DNA of 50,560 bases from an uncultured Thioclava sp. (GCF_913064665.1 NZ_CAJYBT010000025.1:1-50560); one strand, 5' to 3'. Shown: positions 16,387 to 24,718, counted from the stretch's first letter. Notes: a model not told the origin generated them from the sequence alone. A program made the numbers and translations.

Positions 16387-17043
16387 ATGTTCGCTTTGTT
16401 CCTTGCCGTGACAATCGCGCTGGCCCTGCTGGGCTGGGCCGAACTTTCGCCCCGCCCTGCTGGGGTGAAAAACACGCACGCGCAGACCCCGGCAAGCGAC
16501 GCGGTGACCGCCCCGCACATGCACAGGAAACGCGCCAAGTTCGAACTGCCTCGATTCAAACTACCCCAGTTCAAACTGCGCTTCCTCAAGCGGGCGGCCA
16601 AAGGCCAAAGCGACGAGACGCTTAGCCATTTGACAGCTCCGATCGTGCCGCTCAGTGAATTGCGCGAGACAGCGCTGGAAGACGCGCAAAGTGATGCTGC
16701 GCGCACGCGCCCGGATCGCGGGGCAGCAGCTGTGCCGGGCGATGCTGATGCCGCCGTCATGGCCCGGATCGCGGCGATGCTGGACAGCCCTGAAGCAGAA
16801 AGCGATCTTGCCGAAGATGAGGCCGACTTGCCGCGCATCACGGGGTTTACGCTGGGTGACCAGATCGTACTTGAAATGGACGGCCCTGCCCCGCACCGCA
16901 ATGATATCCGCTTTGCGCCCGCCCAATCGGGACCGCACACGATTGCCCTGATCGCGGATGAGCCGATCTTGCTGATCGAAAACATCGAGGCTGCACAGCT
17001 GACACCCGAGGTTGTGTCTTTCCGCGCCCAGGCTGTCGCCTGA
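16387..17043 (+). CDS. MFAL-type membrane-anchored protein, RTX-less relative
   Basis: A 218-residue protein without a named family. The N-terminus (MFALFLAVTIALALLGWAEL) is hydrophobic and close to that of the RTX protein just upstream. Residues 47-72 are strongly basic and contain tandem F-x-L-P/F-K-L-P units. Residues 90-148 are acidic and helical. Residues 149-216 (ITGFTLGDQIVLEM...TIALIADEPILLIENIEAAQL...VV) resemble in layout the C-terminal domain of the RTX protein (ITDF...VLLID...VAVLQNTQLSDL...VV). I infer a paralogue that lacks the calcium-binding repeats. GGGAG precedes ATG 16387. Confidence 0.7.
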   Translation: MFALFLAVTIALALLGWAELSPRPAGVKNTHAQTPASDAVTAPHMHRKRAKFELPRFKLPQFKLRFLKRAAKGQSDETLSHLTAPIVPLSELRETALEDAQSDAARTRPDRGAAAVPGDADAAVMARIAAMLDSPEAESDLAEDEADLPRITGFTLGDQIVLEMDGPAPHRNDIRFAPAQSGPHTIALIADEPILLIENIEAAQLTPEVVSFRAQAVA

Positions 17044-17062
17044 CCTCAGGCACCGCATGGGC

Positions 17063-17095
17063 AAAAAGCCCCGGCTGGGCTGGCCGGGGCTTTTT
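17063..17095. terminator. Bidirectional intrinsic terminator
   Basis: AAAAAGCCCCGG at 17063-17074 and CCGGGGCTTTTT at 17084-17095 form a perfect 12-base stem with a 9-base loop. A T-run on each strand lets it end both the MFAL gene on plus and the D-amino-acid transaminase operon on minus. Confidence 0.92.
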
Positions 17096-17118
17096 CATGT
17101 CGCACGTTCCGGCGCAGA

Positions 17119-17979
17119 TCAGATCGCGGCCTTGAGGCTTTCCTCTAGGTAGATTTCACGCAGACGCGCCGCCACGGGGCCGGGTTTACCTGACCCGATC
17201 GTCGCGCCATCGACCTCGACCACCGGCATCACGAACGCCGAGGCCGAGGTGAAAAACGCCTCATCGGCGGCCTGCGCTTCGGCGATGGTATAAGGGCGTT
17301 CCTCGATCTCCATCTGCGCTTCGGCGGCGTATTTCAGCAGTGAGACGCGGGTGATCCCGTGCAGGATATCATGCGACAGATGCCGCGTGATGATCTTGTT
17401 GCCCTTGACGATATAGGTGTTGTTCGAGCTGCCCTCGGTGACAAACCCGTCCTCAACGAACCACGCATCATTCTTGCCCTGCGCTTCAGCGGCCATCTTG
17501 GCCATCGAGGGATAGAGCAGTTGCACGGTCTTGATGTCGCGGCGATGCCAACGCAGATCGGGCAGCGAGATCACCTTGATGCCGATCTTGGCTTTGGGAT
17601 CATTGGCGAGGTTCGTCTTGGCTTGGGTATACAGCACAACGGTGGGCGGCGTGCCTGCGGGCGGGTAATGGAAATCGCGATCCCCCGCATTGCCGCGCGA
17701 GACCTGCAAATACACCAGCCCCTCGTCAATATTGTTGCGCGCGATCAGCTCGCGGTGGATCTCGATCCATTGCTCGCGGCTCAGATCGCAGGTCATCTCC
17801 AACTCGCTGAGCGAGCGGGCCAGACGGTTCATGTGACCCTCGAATTCGAGGATCTTGCCGCCCAAAATCGAGGTGACCTCATAAACCGCGTCGCCCATCA
17901 CGAAGCCCCGGTCAAAGATCGAGACCGTGGCCTCTTCCTCGGGCAGATACGCCCCGTTCAGATAGACAGTCCGGCTCAT
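17119..17979 (-). CDS. dat: D-amino-acid transaminase
   Basis: A 286-residue PLP-dependent class IV aminotransferase. It has the N-terminal GAYLPEEEATVSIFDRGFVMGDAVYE block, the catalytic-lysine region RRDIKTVQLLYPSMAK, and the PLP-phosphate and glutamate region VTEGSSNNTYIV, followed by HGITRVSLL. It swaps amino groups between D-amino acids and 2-oxoacids, typically making D-Glu or D-Ala. ATG 17979 is chosen because AAGGAG lies 7 bases upstream; an in-frame GTG at 17994 is less likely. It follows dgcA by 15 bases, so it belongs to the same operon, which suggests it feeds D-glutamate into the DgcN/DgcA route. Confidence 0.92.
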   Translation of the reverse strand: MSRTVYLNGAYLPEEEATVSIFDRGFVMGDAVYEVTSILGGKILEFEGHMNRLARSLSELEMTCDLSREQWIEIHRELIARNNIDEGLVYLQVSRGNAGDRDFHYPPAGTPPTVVLYTQAKTNLANDPKAKIGIKVISLPDLRWHRRDIKTVQLLYPSMAKMAAEAQGKNDAWFVEDGFVTEGSSNNTYIVKGNKIITRHLSHDILHGITRVSLLKYAAEAQMEIEERPYTIAEAQAADEAFFTSASAFVMPVVEVDGATIGSGKPGPVAARLREIYLEESLKAAI

Positions 17980-17994
17980 TTCGATCTCCTTCAC

Positions 17995-18957
17995 TCAGCC
18001 CCAAAGCTCTGGCTCGGGCGGGTCCATTTTGCTGCCCTTGTAATGCAACGGCACGCTGCGGTCTTCGGCCAGAAGCAACGGGCCGTCAAGGTCCACGAAA
18101 TCGGCGCCCTGCGCGACCAGCACCGCCGGCGCCATCGCGAGGCTCGAGCCAACCATGCAGCCCACCATCACACCAAACCCTTCCGAATGCGCCAGCGCGC
18201 GCAGGGCCAGCGCCTCGGTCAGCCCGCCGGTCTTGTCGAGCTTGATATTGATGACATCATATTTGCCGCGTAGGTCAATCAGACTGGCGCGGTCATGGCA
18301 GCTTTCATCGGCGCAGATCGGCACCAATCGCTCGACCCCCGACAGCGACTCGTCCGCCGCCGCCGGCAAGGGTTGCTCGACCAGCACAACACCAAGACGG
18401 TGCAGCTCTGCTTGCAGATCAAGGAAGGTCTCCAGCTCCCATCCCTCATTGGCATCGATGATGATGCGGGCCTCGGGGGCCCCCTCACGCACCGCGCGCA
18501 AACGCGGCAGATCATCAGGCGTGCCCAGCTTGATTTTCAGCAACGGGCGATGGGCCTGCGCGGCAGCCGAGGCGCGCATCGCCTCGGGCGTATCAAGCGA
18601 CAGCGTGTAGGCGGTGATCAGCGGTTCAGGGCGCGCCAGACCGGCCAGTTCCCAAACCGATTTGCCCGCGCGCTTGGCCTCCCAGTCCCACAAGGCGCAA
18701 TCGACCGCGTTGCGCGCGGCCCCTGCGGGCAAGGCCTCTTGCAACTCGGCGCGCGTGATGCCCGCAGGCAAACTTTCGATCTGGGCGGTGACACTGTCCA
18801 GGCTTTCGCCATAGCGCGCATAGGGCACACATTCGCCCCAGCCCTTCACGCCGTCGCGATCCACCGTGGCGGTCAAAACCTCGGCCGCGCTTTTAGACCC
18901 GCGCGCGATGGTGAACACCTGCGCCAATTTGAAGGTGTCATGCTGAACGCGGATCAT
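17995..18957 (-). CDS. dgcA: N-acetyl-D-glutamate racemase DgcA (dipeptide-epimerase-like enolase superfamily)
   Basis: A 320-residue enolase-superfamily enzyme. The capping domain covers about residues 1-115. The barrel has the K-x-K pair (LLKIKLG), metal ligands in IIDANEGW, VEQPLP and ICADES, and the opposite-face lysine in NIKLDKTGG. On sequence alone it would be an L-Ala-D/L-Glu epimerase. The adjacent dgcN points to the N-acetyl-D-glutamate racemase role described for DgcA in marine proteobacteria. ATG 18957 starts the family-like MIRVQHDTFKLAQ; the longer frame reads through the intergenic repeat. Confidence 0.85.
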   Translation of the reverse strand: MIRVQHDTFKLAQVFTIARGSKSAAEVLTATVDRDGVKGWGECVPYARYGESLDSVTAQIESLPAGITRAELQEALPAGAARNAVDCALWDWEAKRAGKSVWELAGLARPEPLITAYTLSLDTPEAMRASAAAQAHRPLLKIKLGTPDDLPRLRAVREGAPEARIIIDANEGWELETFLDLQAELHRLGVVLVEQPLPAAADESLSGVERLVPICADESCHDRASLIDLRGKYDVINIKLDKTGGLTEALALRALAHSEGFGVMVGCMVGSSLAMAPAVLVAQGADFVDLDGPLLLAEDRSVPLHYKGSKMDPPEPELWG

Positions 18958-18977
18958 AAGCGCCTCTCTTTCATCTA

Positions 18978-19014
18978 GCTCAAAATACTCCCGCCGGAGG
19001 CTCCTGCCCCCGGC
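18978..19014 (-). repeat. REP-like intergenic element (GGAGTATTTT type)
   Basis: Read on minus, this 37-base stretch in the dgcN-dgcA gap runs from a G-rich/CTCC hairpin-prone half into CGGCGGGAGTATTTTGAG. From memory, elements ending in GGGAGTATTTT after a CCGGGGGC-type dyad are common between genes in Rhodobacteraceae. Only this one copy is seen here, so the repeat nature rests on outside knowledge. Confidence 0.45.
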
Positions 19015-19029
19015 CACCTGCGCATCCGA

Positions 19030-20037
19030 TCAGATTGCAGCGAGCGCGTCCACCAGCTTGCCTGCGCCAAAACGGAACGGGTCGGTGGCGGGCAAGCCCA
19101 TATCGGCCTCGAGTTTGGCCAGATAGGCGCGCGCTTCATCCTCGGGCATCTTTTGCGTGTTCACCGAAATGCCCACGACCTGACAGTCAGGATTGACCAC
19201 ATGCGCAAGGCTGAGCGCCATATCGCGCAGCGCCTCAAGCGAGGGCAGCGTGTAGCCGGGCAAGCCGCGCATATGCGCGCGCGTCGGCTCATGCGACAAG
19301 ATCAGCGCATCGGGTGCGCCGCCATGGATCAGCGCCATCGTCACACCCGAATAGCTGATGTGGAACAGGCTGCCCTGCCCCTCGATCAGATCCCAATGAT
19401 CGGGGTCATTGTCGGGCGTAAGATATTCGATCGAGCCGGCCATGAAATCGGCAATCACCGCATCCAGCGGCACGCCGTCACCGGTGATCAGAATACCGGT
19501 CTGGCCAGTCGCGCGGAAGCTGGCCTTCATGCCACGATCCAGCATCTCGCGTTCCAGACACAGCGCGGTATACATTTTGCCGACCGAGCAATCCGTGCCC
19601 ACCGCCAGACAGCGCTTGCCGGTGCGTTTCTCGCCATTGGCGATCGGGTATTTCACCGACGGAATACGCACGTCATGCAACTGACGCCCGCAAGCCTCGG
19701 CCACGGCGACCAATTCGGGTTCGTCGCGCAGCAGGTTGTGCAGCCCCGAGGCAATATCGAGCCCCTCTTCCAGCGCCTGCACCAGCACCTTTTTCCACGC
19801 CTGACTGATCACGCCGCCCCGGTTGGCAACCCCGATCACCAGCGTCTTGCAGCCCGCCGCGATGGCTTGCGCAAGGTCCATGTCGGGAATGCCCATATCG
19901 GCCTCACAGCCCTCCATCCGGAACTGACCAATGGCAAATTCGGGGCGCCAATCTTTGATCCCTTGCGCCACTTTCGCAGCCAGCGGGTCGGGCGCATCGC
20001 CCAGAAACAGCAGATAAGGGGTGTCGATCAGTGCCAT
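19030..20037 (-). CDS. dgcN: D-glutamate N-acetyltransferase DgcN (DUF1611)
   Basis: A 335-residue DUF1611-family protein. The N-terminal domain begins MALIDTPYLLFLGDAP and includes VIGVANRGGVISQAW. The C-terminal domain has a P-loop-like nucleotide or CoA-binding segment (LAVGTDCSVGKMYTALCLE) and SLFHISYSGVTMALIHG. In marine proteobacteria DgcN N-acetylates D-glutamate before DgcA inverts it. The start at 20037 follows AGGAG in the family position; the ORF extends upstream to 20256 without family resemblance. It is the first gene of the dgcN-dgcA-dat operon and divergent from malyl-CoA lyase. Confidence 0.87.
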   Translation of the reverse strand: MALIDTPYLLFLGDAPDPLAAKVAQGIKDWRPEFAIGQFRMEGCEADMGIPDMDLAQAIAAGCKTLVIGVANRGGVISQAWKKVLVQALEEGLDIASGLHNLLRDEPELVAVAEACGRQLHDVRIPSVKYPIANGEKRTGKRCLAVGTDCSVGKMYTALCLEREMLDRGMKASFRATGQTGILITGDGVPLDAVIADFMAGSIEYLTPDNDPDHWDLIEGQGSLFHISYSGVTMALIHGGAPDALILSHEPTRAHMRGLPGYTLPSLEALRDMALSLAHVVNPDCQVVGISVNTQKMPEDEARAYLAKLEADMGLPATDPFRFGAGKLVDALAAI

Positions 20038-20297
20038 TTGGGTCTCCTGTTGCGAATTCAGAGTGATGATAGGGCGCGATCGGGAAATTTCTTGGGGATT
20101 TGTGCGCATCATGGCGGGTCTAGCGGGAGATTCTTCGCCCAACACCCCAAATTGCCGCCGAAATGCCCACGCAGCCCAAGGGTCATGCTGCATTGCGGCT
20201 GACGATTCTGCACGCGCAAAATCGCCTTGCAAGGGCGCGCGCAACAATATACCCAAACCGCAACGAGAAACGTAACTTACTTGCGAAAGGCCTTCCC

Positions 20298-21254
20298 ATG
20301 AGCTTCCGCGTCCAACCCGCTTCCCCGGCCCGTCCGAACCGCTGCCAGCTCTTTGGCCCTGGCTCCAATACCAAGCTTTTCCCCAAGATGGCAGCCTCGG
20401 CAGCCGATGTCATCAACCTCGATCTTGAGGATTCGGTTGCGCCCAACGACAAGGCGCAGGCGCGGCGCAATATCATCGCGGCCAGCCACGAGATCGACTG
20501 GAACAGCAAATATCTGTCGGTGCGCATTAACGGGCTGGATACGCCTTATTGGTATCGTGATGTGCTTGAATTGCTGGAAGAGGGCAGCGAACGCATCGAC
20601 CAGATCATGATTCCGAAAGTGGGGTGCGCGGCGGATGTTTACGCCGTCGACGCGCTGGTCACAGCGATCGAGACCGCCAAGGGGCGCAAGAAAAAGATCA
20701 GCTTTGAGGTGATCATCGAAAGTGCCGCAGGCATCGCCCATGTCGAGGAAATCGCGGCCTCCTCGCCCCGCTTGCAGGCGATGAGCCTGGGGGCTGCGGA
20801 TTTCGCGGCCTCGATGGGGATGCAAACCACCGGGATCGGGGGCACGCAGGAAAACTACTACATGCTGCGCGAGGGGGCGAAATACTGGTCAGACCCGTGG
20901 CACTGGGCGCAAACCGCCATCGTCGCGGCCTGTCGCACCCATGGCATCCTGCCGGTCGACGGCCCGTTTGGCGATTTCTCTGATGATGAGGGCTTCCGCG
21001 CGCAGGCCTTGCGCTCGGCCACTTTGGGCATGGTCGGCAAATGGGCGATCCACCCCAAGCAGATCGCGCTGGCCAATGAGGTCTTCACGCCCTCGGACGC
21101 CGCAGTGAACGAAGCGCGCGAAATTTTGGCCGCAATGCAGGACGCCACCGCGCGCGGCGAGGGCGCAACTGTTTACAAAGGGCGCCTTGTCGACATCGCC
21201 TCGATAAAACAGGCAGAAGTGATTGTCAGACAGGCTGAAATGATTAAAAACTAA
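20298..21254 (+). CDS. mcl1: L-malyl-CoA/beta-methylmalyl-CoA lyase
   Basis: A 318-residue CitE/HpcH-family lyase. Visible are RSQLF-like CQLFGPGSNTKLFPKM, the metal/substrate motif INLDLEDSVAPNDK, IMIPKVGCAADV, FEVIIESAAGI, LGAADFAASMG, and KWAIHPKQIALANEVFTPS. These match Rhodobacter Mcl1, which cleaves beta-methylmalyl-CoA to glyoxylate and propionyl-CoA, and malyl-CoA to acetyl-CoA and glyoxylate, in the ethylmalonyl-CoA pathway for acetate assimilation. ATG 20298 begins MSFRVQPASPARPNR, the family start; the longer frame to 20163 is upstream noise. It stands alone, divergent from dgcN. Confidence 0.93.
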   Translation: MSFRVQPASPARPNRCQLFGPGSNTKLFPKMAASAADVINLDLEDSVAPNDKAQARRNIIAASHEIDWNSKYLSVRINGLDTPYWYRDVLELLEEGSERIDQIMIPKVGCAADVYAVDALVTAIETAKGRKKKISFEVIIESAAGIAHVEEIAASSPRLQAMSLGAADFAASMGMQTTGIGGTQENYYMLREGAKYWSDPWHWAQTAIVAACRTHGILPVDGPFGDFSDDEGFRAQALRSATLGMVGKWAIHPKQIALANEVFTPSDAAVNEAREILAAMQDATARGEGATVYKGRLVDIASIKQAEVIVRQAEMIKN

Positions 21255-21336
21255 GCCGCGTAAAAACGAATCGCGGTATAGTGATGGAATCCCGGAGCGA
21301 CAGGGAGGGGAGGCCCGGTCGCATGAGGGAATAGGA

Positions 21337-21361
21337 ACGCCCCGGCCCAAAGCTGGGGCGT
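21337..21361. terminator. Hairpin between convergent mcl1 and GyrI-like gene
   Basis: ACGCCCC at 21337-21343 pairs with GGGGCGT at 21355-21361 across an 11-base loop. It sits in a 162-base gap between convergent genes. It has no T-run, so its role as a terminator is inferred from position. Confidence 0.45.
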
Positions 21362-21416
21362 CTCCGTATCTCGTGCCAGCCAGTCCCATACGGATGTGAC
21401 AAGGGCGTGACGCGGC

Positions 21417-21884
21417 TCAGCCTTTCAGCGGAAAACGGATTTCCGTCACCAGATCCTCGGGCGCGGTATTGCTGGGATCGTTGAGATAAACCTCATACAT
21501 GGCCAAATCGCGGTGCCGTTCGCCCGAATTTGGGAACCACTCCTCAACCAGCCAACGATAGGCCTCGGGCAATAAGGTGTAGGACCCTTGCACACGCAAA
21601 ATCGCGTTACGCCCTGAAGGATAACGGATTTCTTCCAGCGGCGGCACCAGCGCAAAGCCCTCGCTGACGACAAAACACGCATGCGAGCGCAGATCTTCAG
21701 GTGCCACGACGCGCGGATTGTCATGCCCGATCATCGCGCCGGCTTCGACCTCGACCCATGAGGGTTCGGGGATCAGCCCGGCCAATTCCCGAAAGATCGG
21801 CCCGATTGTGGGATAGGGTCCGCGATGTGCCAACCCGGCCAAGCGCACCGAAGGTAGATGTTTCAATTCGACTTCAAACGCCAT
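21417..21884 (-). CDS. GyrI-like/effector-binding-domain protein
   Basis: A 155-residue stand-alone GyrI-like (SOUL/SbmC/Rob effector-binding) domain. Strand patterns are FEVELKHLPSVRLAGLAHRGPYPTIG, then AMIGHDNPRVVAPEDLRSHACFVV, then AILRVQGSYTLLPEAYRWLVEEWFPNSG and YEVYLNDP near the end. Such domains bind small hydrophobic or cationic molecules; SbmC protects gyrase. No DNA-binding part is fused. ATG 21884 has a G-rich element before it; ATG 21896, four codons upstream, is also possible. It is divergent from accA. Confidence 0.85.
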   Translation of the reverse strand: MAFEVELKHLPSVRLAGLAHRGPYPTIGPIFRELAGLIPEPSWVEVEAGAMIGHDNPRVVAPEDLRSHACFVVSEGFALVPPLEEIRYPSGRNAILRVQGSYTLLPEAYRWLVEEWFPNSGERHRDLAMYEVYLNDPSNTAPEDLVTEIRFPLKG

Positions 21885-22039
21885 AGCGCCCCCCATCTTG
21901 CTGAGTCACGTCCGTCCTTGAACAGAAAGCCTAGCAGCCAGACGCGACTTCGCAACTGCGGCATAGTCCCGCGCGCCCGGTTGCATTTCCAGCACGCGCG
22001 CTTCATAGAAAGGATCAGTTTGCGACACCGGGGTGATCC

Positions 22040-22999
22040 ATGACCTATCTCGAATTTGAAAAACCGCTCGCCGAAATCGAAGGCAAAGCCGAAGAGCTGC
22101 GTGCGCTGGCTCGCAAAAACGAGCAGATGGATGTCGAAAAAGAGGCCAAGGCCCTCGACAAGAAAGCCGATACGATGCTGCGCGATCTGTATAAAGATCT
22201 CAGCGCCTGGCGGAAATGCCAGGTCGCGCGCCATCCCGAACGGCCCCATTGCCGCGCTTATATCGACCAACTTTTCACCGAGTTCACCCCCCTCGCAGGC
22301 GATCGCAATTTTGCCGATGACCATGCGGTGATGGGCGGGATCGCGCGTCTCAATGACCGTCCGGTGATGGTGATTGGCCATGAAAAAGGGCATGACACCA
22401 CCAGCCGGATTGAGCGCAATTTCGGCATGGCGCGCCCGGAAGGTTACCGCAAGGCAGTCCGTTTGATGGATCTGGCAGATCGGTTCGGACTGCCCGTGGT
22501 GGCGCTGATCGACACGCCCGGCGCTTATCCCGGCAAGGGCGCCGAAGAGCGCGGCCAATCCGAGGCCATCGCGCGTTCGACCGAGAAATGTCTGCAGATC
22601 GGCGTGCCGCTGATTTCGGTGATTATCGGTGAAGGTGGCTCGGGCGGAGCTGTGGCGTTTGCCACCGGGGATCGCGTCGCGATGCTGGAACATTCAGTCT
22701 ATTCGGTGATCTCGCCTGAGGGCTGCGCCTCGATCCTGTGGAAGGATTCCGAGAAGATGCGCGAAGCCGCCGAGGCGCTGCGCCTGACCGCGCAAGATCT
22801 GAAAAAGGTGGGTGTCATCGACCGGATCATCAAAGAACCGATGGGCGGGGCGCAACGCGATGCGCGTGCGGCCATTGCCTCGGTCGGCTCTGAGATTGAG
22901 CTGATGCTGGCCGAGTTGGACGGGATGGCCCCCGCCGAATTGATCGCCTCGCGGCGCAAGAAATTCCTCGATATCGGCACGAAGGGGCTGGCGGCGTAA
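22040..22999 (+). CDS. accA: Acetyl-CoA carboxylase carboxyltransferase subunit alpha
   Basis: A 319-residue protein matching AccA from end to end: the helical N-terminus ([20 protein letters not shown]), [37 protein letters not shown], the crotonase-like core ([27 protein letters not shown]), [19 protein letters not shown], and [13 protein letters not shown]. With AccD it transfers carboxyl from biotin on AccB to acetyl-CoA, the first step of fatty acid synthesis, in the cytoplasm. It is transcribed alone; accD lies elsewhere, as is usual. Confidence 0.98.
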   Translation: MTYLEFEKPLAEIEGKAEELRALARKNEQMDVEKEAKALDKKADTMLRDLYKDLSAWRKCQVARHPERPHCRAYIDQLFTEFTPLAGDRNFADDHAVMGGIARLNDRPVMVIGHEKGHDTTSRIERNFGMARPEGYRKAVRLMDLADRFGLPVVALIDTPGAYPGKGAEERGQSEAIARSTEKCLQIGVPLISVIIGEGGSGGAVAFATGDRVAMLEHSVYSVISPEGCASILWKDSEKMREAAEALRLTAQDLKKVGVIDRIIKEPMGGAQRDARAAIASVGSEIELMLAELDGMAPAELIASRRKKFLDIGTKGLAA

Positions 23000-23045
23000 C
23001 GCGCGCCCGGCCCCCGTCACAGCCCGTCAGCTTAAGACAGCCAGC

Positions 23046-23822
23046 TTAGCCCTTGGGCGCGATGAACCCGGCTTCGGCCATCAGTTTATCTGACTCCGCC
23101 TCGACCCGGCGTTGCAACTCGGCCAGCAGCTCGGCCGCAGGCAGGCCGGGCGCAATCGGGGGCATGAATTCGACCACGCCCACCCCGGAATGGATCGGCC
23201 AGCCGCGCTTGCTCCAGAACACGCCGACATTGGTTGCAATCGGATAGACCGGCAGGCCCGTCGCATTCGAAATCACCCCGATCCCCTGCTTGTAGCGGCG
23301 CTTTTCACCGGGATAGGTGCGCGTGCCTTCGGGGTAGATGATCAACTGGCCCAAACCATTCTTTTGCGCCTCTCTCACGCCCTCAAGCATCACCTTCATC
23401 GCCTCTGACCCGCGCGAGCGGTCAATCGGGATACAGCCCGCCTGCAACGCGAACCAGCCCATGATTGGCACGTTCATGATCTGCTTTTTCATGATGAAAG
23501 AGCGCTGCGGCATGTGATGGGCGAGGATCAGAATATCAAAGAAACTTTGATGCTTGGCCCCAACCAGACAATCGCCGGTGGGCATCTCGCCGCGCAATTC
23601 ATAGCGCAGCCCCAGATAGAACCGCGCCGCCGCCAGCAGGTGTCCCGACCAGACCGAGGCCACCCGATGTGCCCCGATGCGACCGCGGGGTAGCTGGAAT
23701 ATCAGCCCCCAGATGCCGAAAAACAGCGTCGCCAAAGAGATGTGGAAATAAAACACCGCCGCGCGCACATAGCTGAACCACGTGATCTTGCCGGGGTGAT
23801 AGGGGGTCGTAGGCTCTGTCAT
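23046..23822 (-). CDS. plsC: 1-acyl-sn-glycerol-3-phosphate acyltransferase (PlsC family)
   Basis: A 258-residue membrane-associated acyltransferase. It has a hydrophobic N-terminal segment (VRAAVFYFHISLATLFFGIWGLIF), the catalytic H-x4-D motif in GAKHQSFFDIL, the GCIPIDRSRGSEAM block, and the substrate-binding LIIYPEGTRTYPGEKRRYKQG. It makes phosphatidic acid from lysophosphatidic acid at the inner membrane. ATG 23822 overlaps the ftsX stop by one base (TGATG) with GGAG upstream inside ftsX, so translation is coupled. The subfamily (PlsC or another lysophospholipid acyltransferase) is not certain. Confidence 0.92.
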   Translation of the reverse strand: MTEPTTPYHPGKITWFSYVRAAVFYFHISLATLFFGIWGLIFQLPRGRIGAHRVASVWSGHLLAAARFYLGLRYELRGEMPTGDCLVGAKHQSFFDILILAHHMPQRSFIMKKQIMNVPIMGWFALQAGCIPIDRSRGSEAMKVMLEGVREAQKNGLGQLIIYPEGTRTYPGEKRRYKQGIGVISNATGLPVYPIATNVGVFWSKRGWPIHSGVGVVEFMPPIAPGLPAAELLAELQRRVEAESDKLMAEAGFIAPKG

Positions 23823-24718
23823 CAGCGAATTCTCCGAAGCATTCGTGTGGCGGCAAAACGGGTCGCGCCATAGGCGACAATCGCAGCCACTGGCGGAATA
23901 ATCAGCGGCCAGAGCCAGCCCCAACCGCTAAAGCCCAAGCCGGTCAAAAAGCCACCAGCCTCATTGGTCGAGGGGAGTGCGGCCACCGCCACCATTCCCA
24001 ATAGCACACCCAGCCCAGCCCCTGCGAGCCCGCGCAGCGTAAAGCGGCGCACAAAAGCGCGCGCAATGAACGTATCGCGCGCGCCCACCAGCCGCAGCGT
24101 GGCGATCACCTGCCCATTGGCGGCCAAGGCAGCTTGCGCGGCCAGCGTGATCATCCCCGCCATCGCCCCGAAAATCAGCACCAGCGACATCAGCCCCAGC
24201 AAGCGGATGCGTTCCGCCGCCGCCACCAACGGGCGACGCCAGCGGGTGTGATCATCAAACACCGCGCCGGGCGCTTCGCCCTGAAGGCGCAGGCGCAACC
24301 CTTCGGAGTCAACGCCTTCACTGGTCTCGGTGACCGCGATCAGTTTGGGCAGCGGCAGCGCGTCAACGGGCAGATCGGGGCCGAACCACGGCTTGAGCAG
24401 CGCCTTCATCTCATCATTGCCCAGCACCCGGTCACTGGCCACGCCTGGCGTCGTTTTAAGGACCGCCAGCACGGCAGCGACCTGCGCCTCCATCTGATCG
24501 GGCGGGGCGGAAATGCGGATCGTGGCCGAACGCGCCAGACTATCGGCCCAGCGATTGGCCAGCCGCCCCGTGGCCAGCGACAGGGCCAGCGCGAAGACTG
24601 CCAGAAACGCCATCGCGGCGGCGGTGAGCAGCGTCAAGCGCGCGGTAAAGCCGGTGGGCGGCACCACGCGATCTGCGCTGGGACGTTCTGATTTCAGCAA
24701 GGACAGCGGCGCGCGCAT
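23822..24718 (-). CDS. ftsX: Cell division ABC-type membrane protein FtsX
   Basis: A 298-residue FtsX-family protein: a short cytoplasmic N-terminus, TM1 at about residues 26-50, a periplasmic loop of ~120 residues (ATIRISAPPDQ...VFDDHTRW), then three C-terminal membrane segments (LLGLMSLVLIFGAMAGMITLA, GLAGAGLGVLLGMVAVAAL, WLWPLIIPPVAAIVAYGA). Family members work with the ATPase FtsE to activate peptidoglycan amidases at the division septum. Its ATG overlaps the ftsE stop by one base, and its stop overlaps plsC in the same way. FtsX sequences diverge strongly; the ftsE neighbour makes the call firm. Confidence 0.92.
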   Translation of the reverse strand: MRAPLSLLKSERPSADRVVPPTGFTARLTLLTAAAMAFLAVFALALSLATGRLANRWADSLARSATIRISAPPDQMEAQVAAVLAVLKTTPGVASDRVLGNDEMKALLKPWFGPDLPVDALPLPKLIAVTETSEGVDSEGLRLRLQGEAPGAVFDDHTRWRRPLVAAAERIRLLGLMSLVLIFGAMAGMITLAAQAALAANGQVIATLRLVGARDTFIARAFVRRFTLRGLAGAGLGVLLGMVAVAALPSTNEAGGFLTGLGFSGWGWLWPLIIPPVAAIVAYGATRFAATRMLRRIR

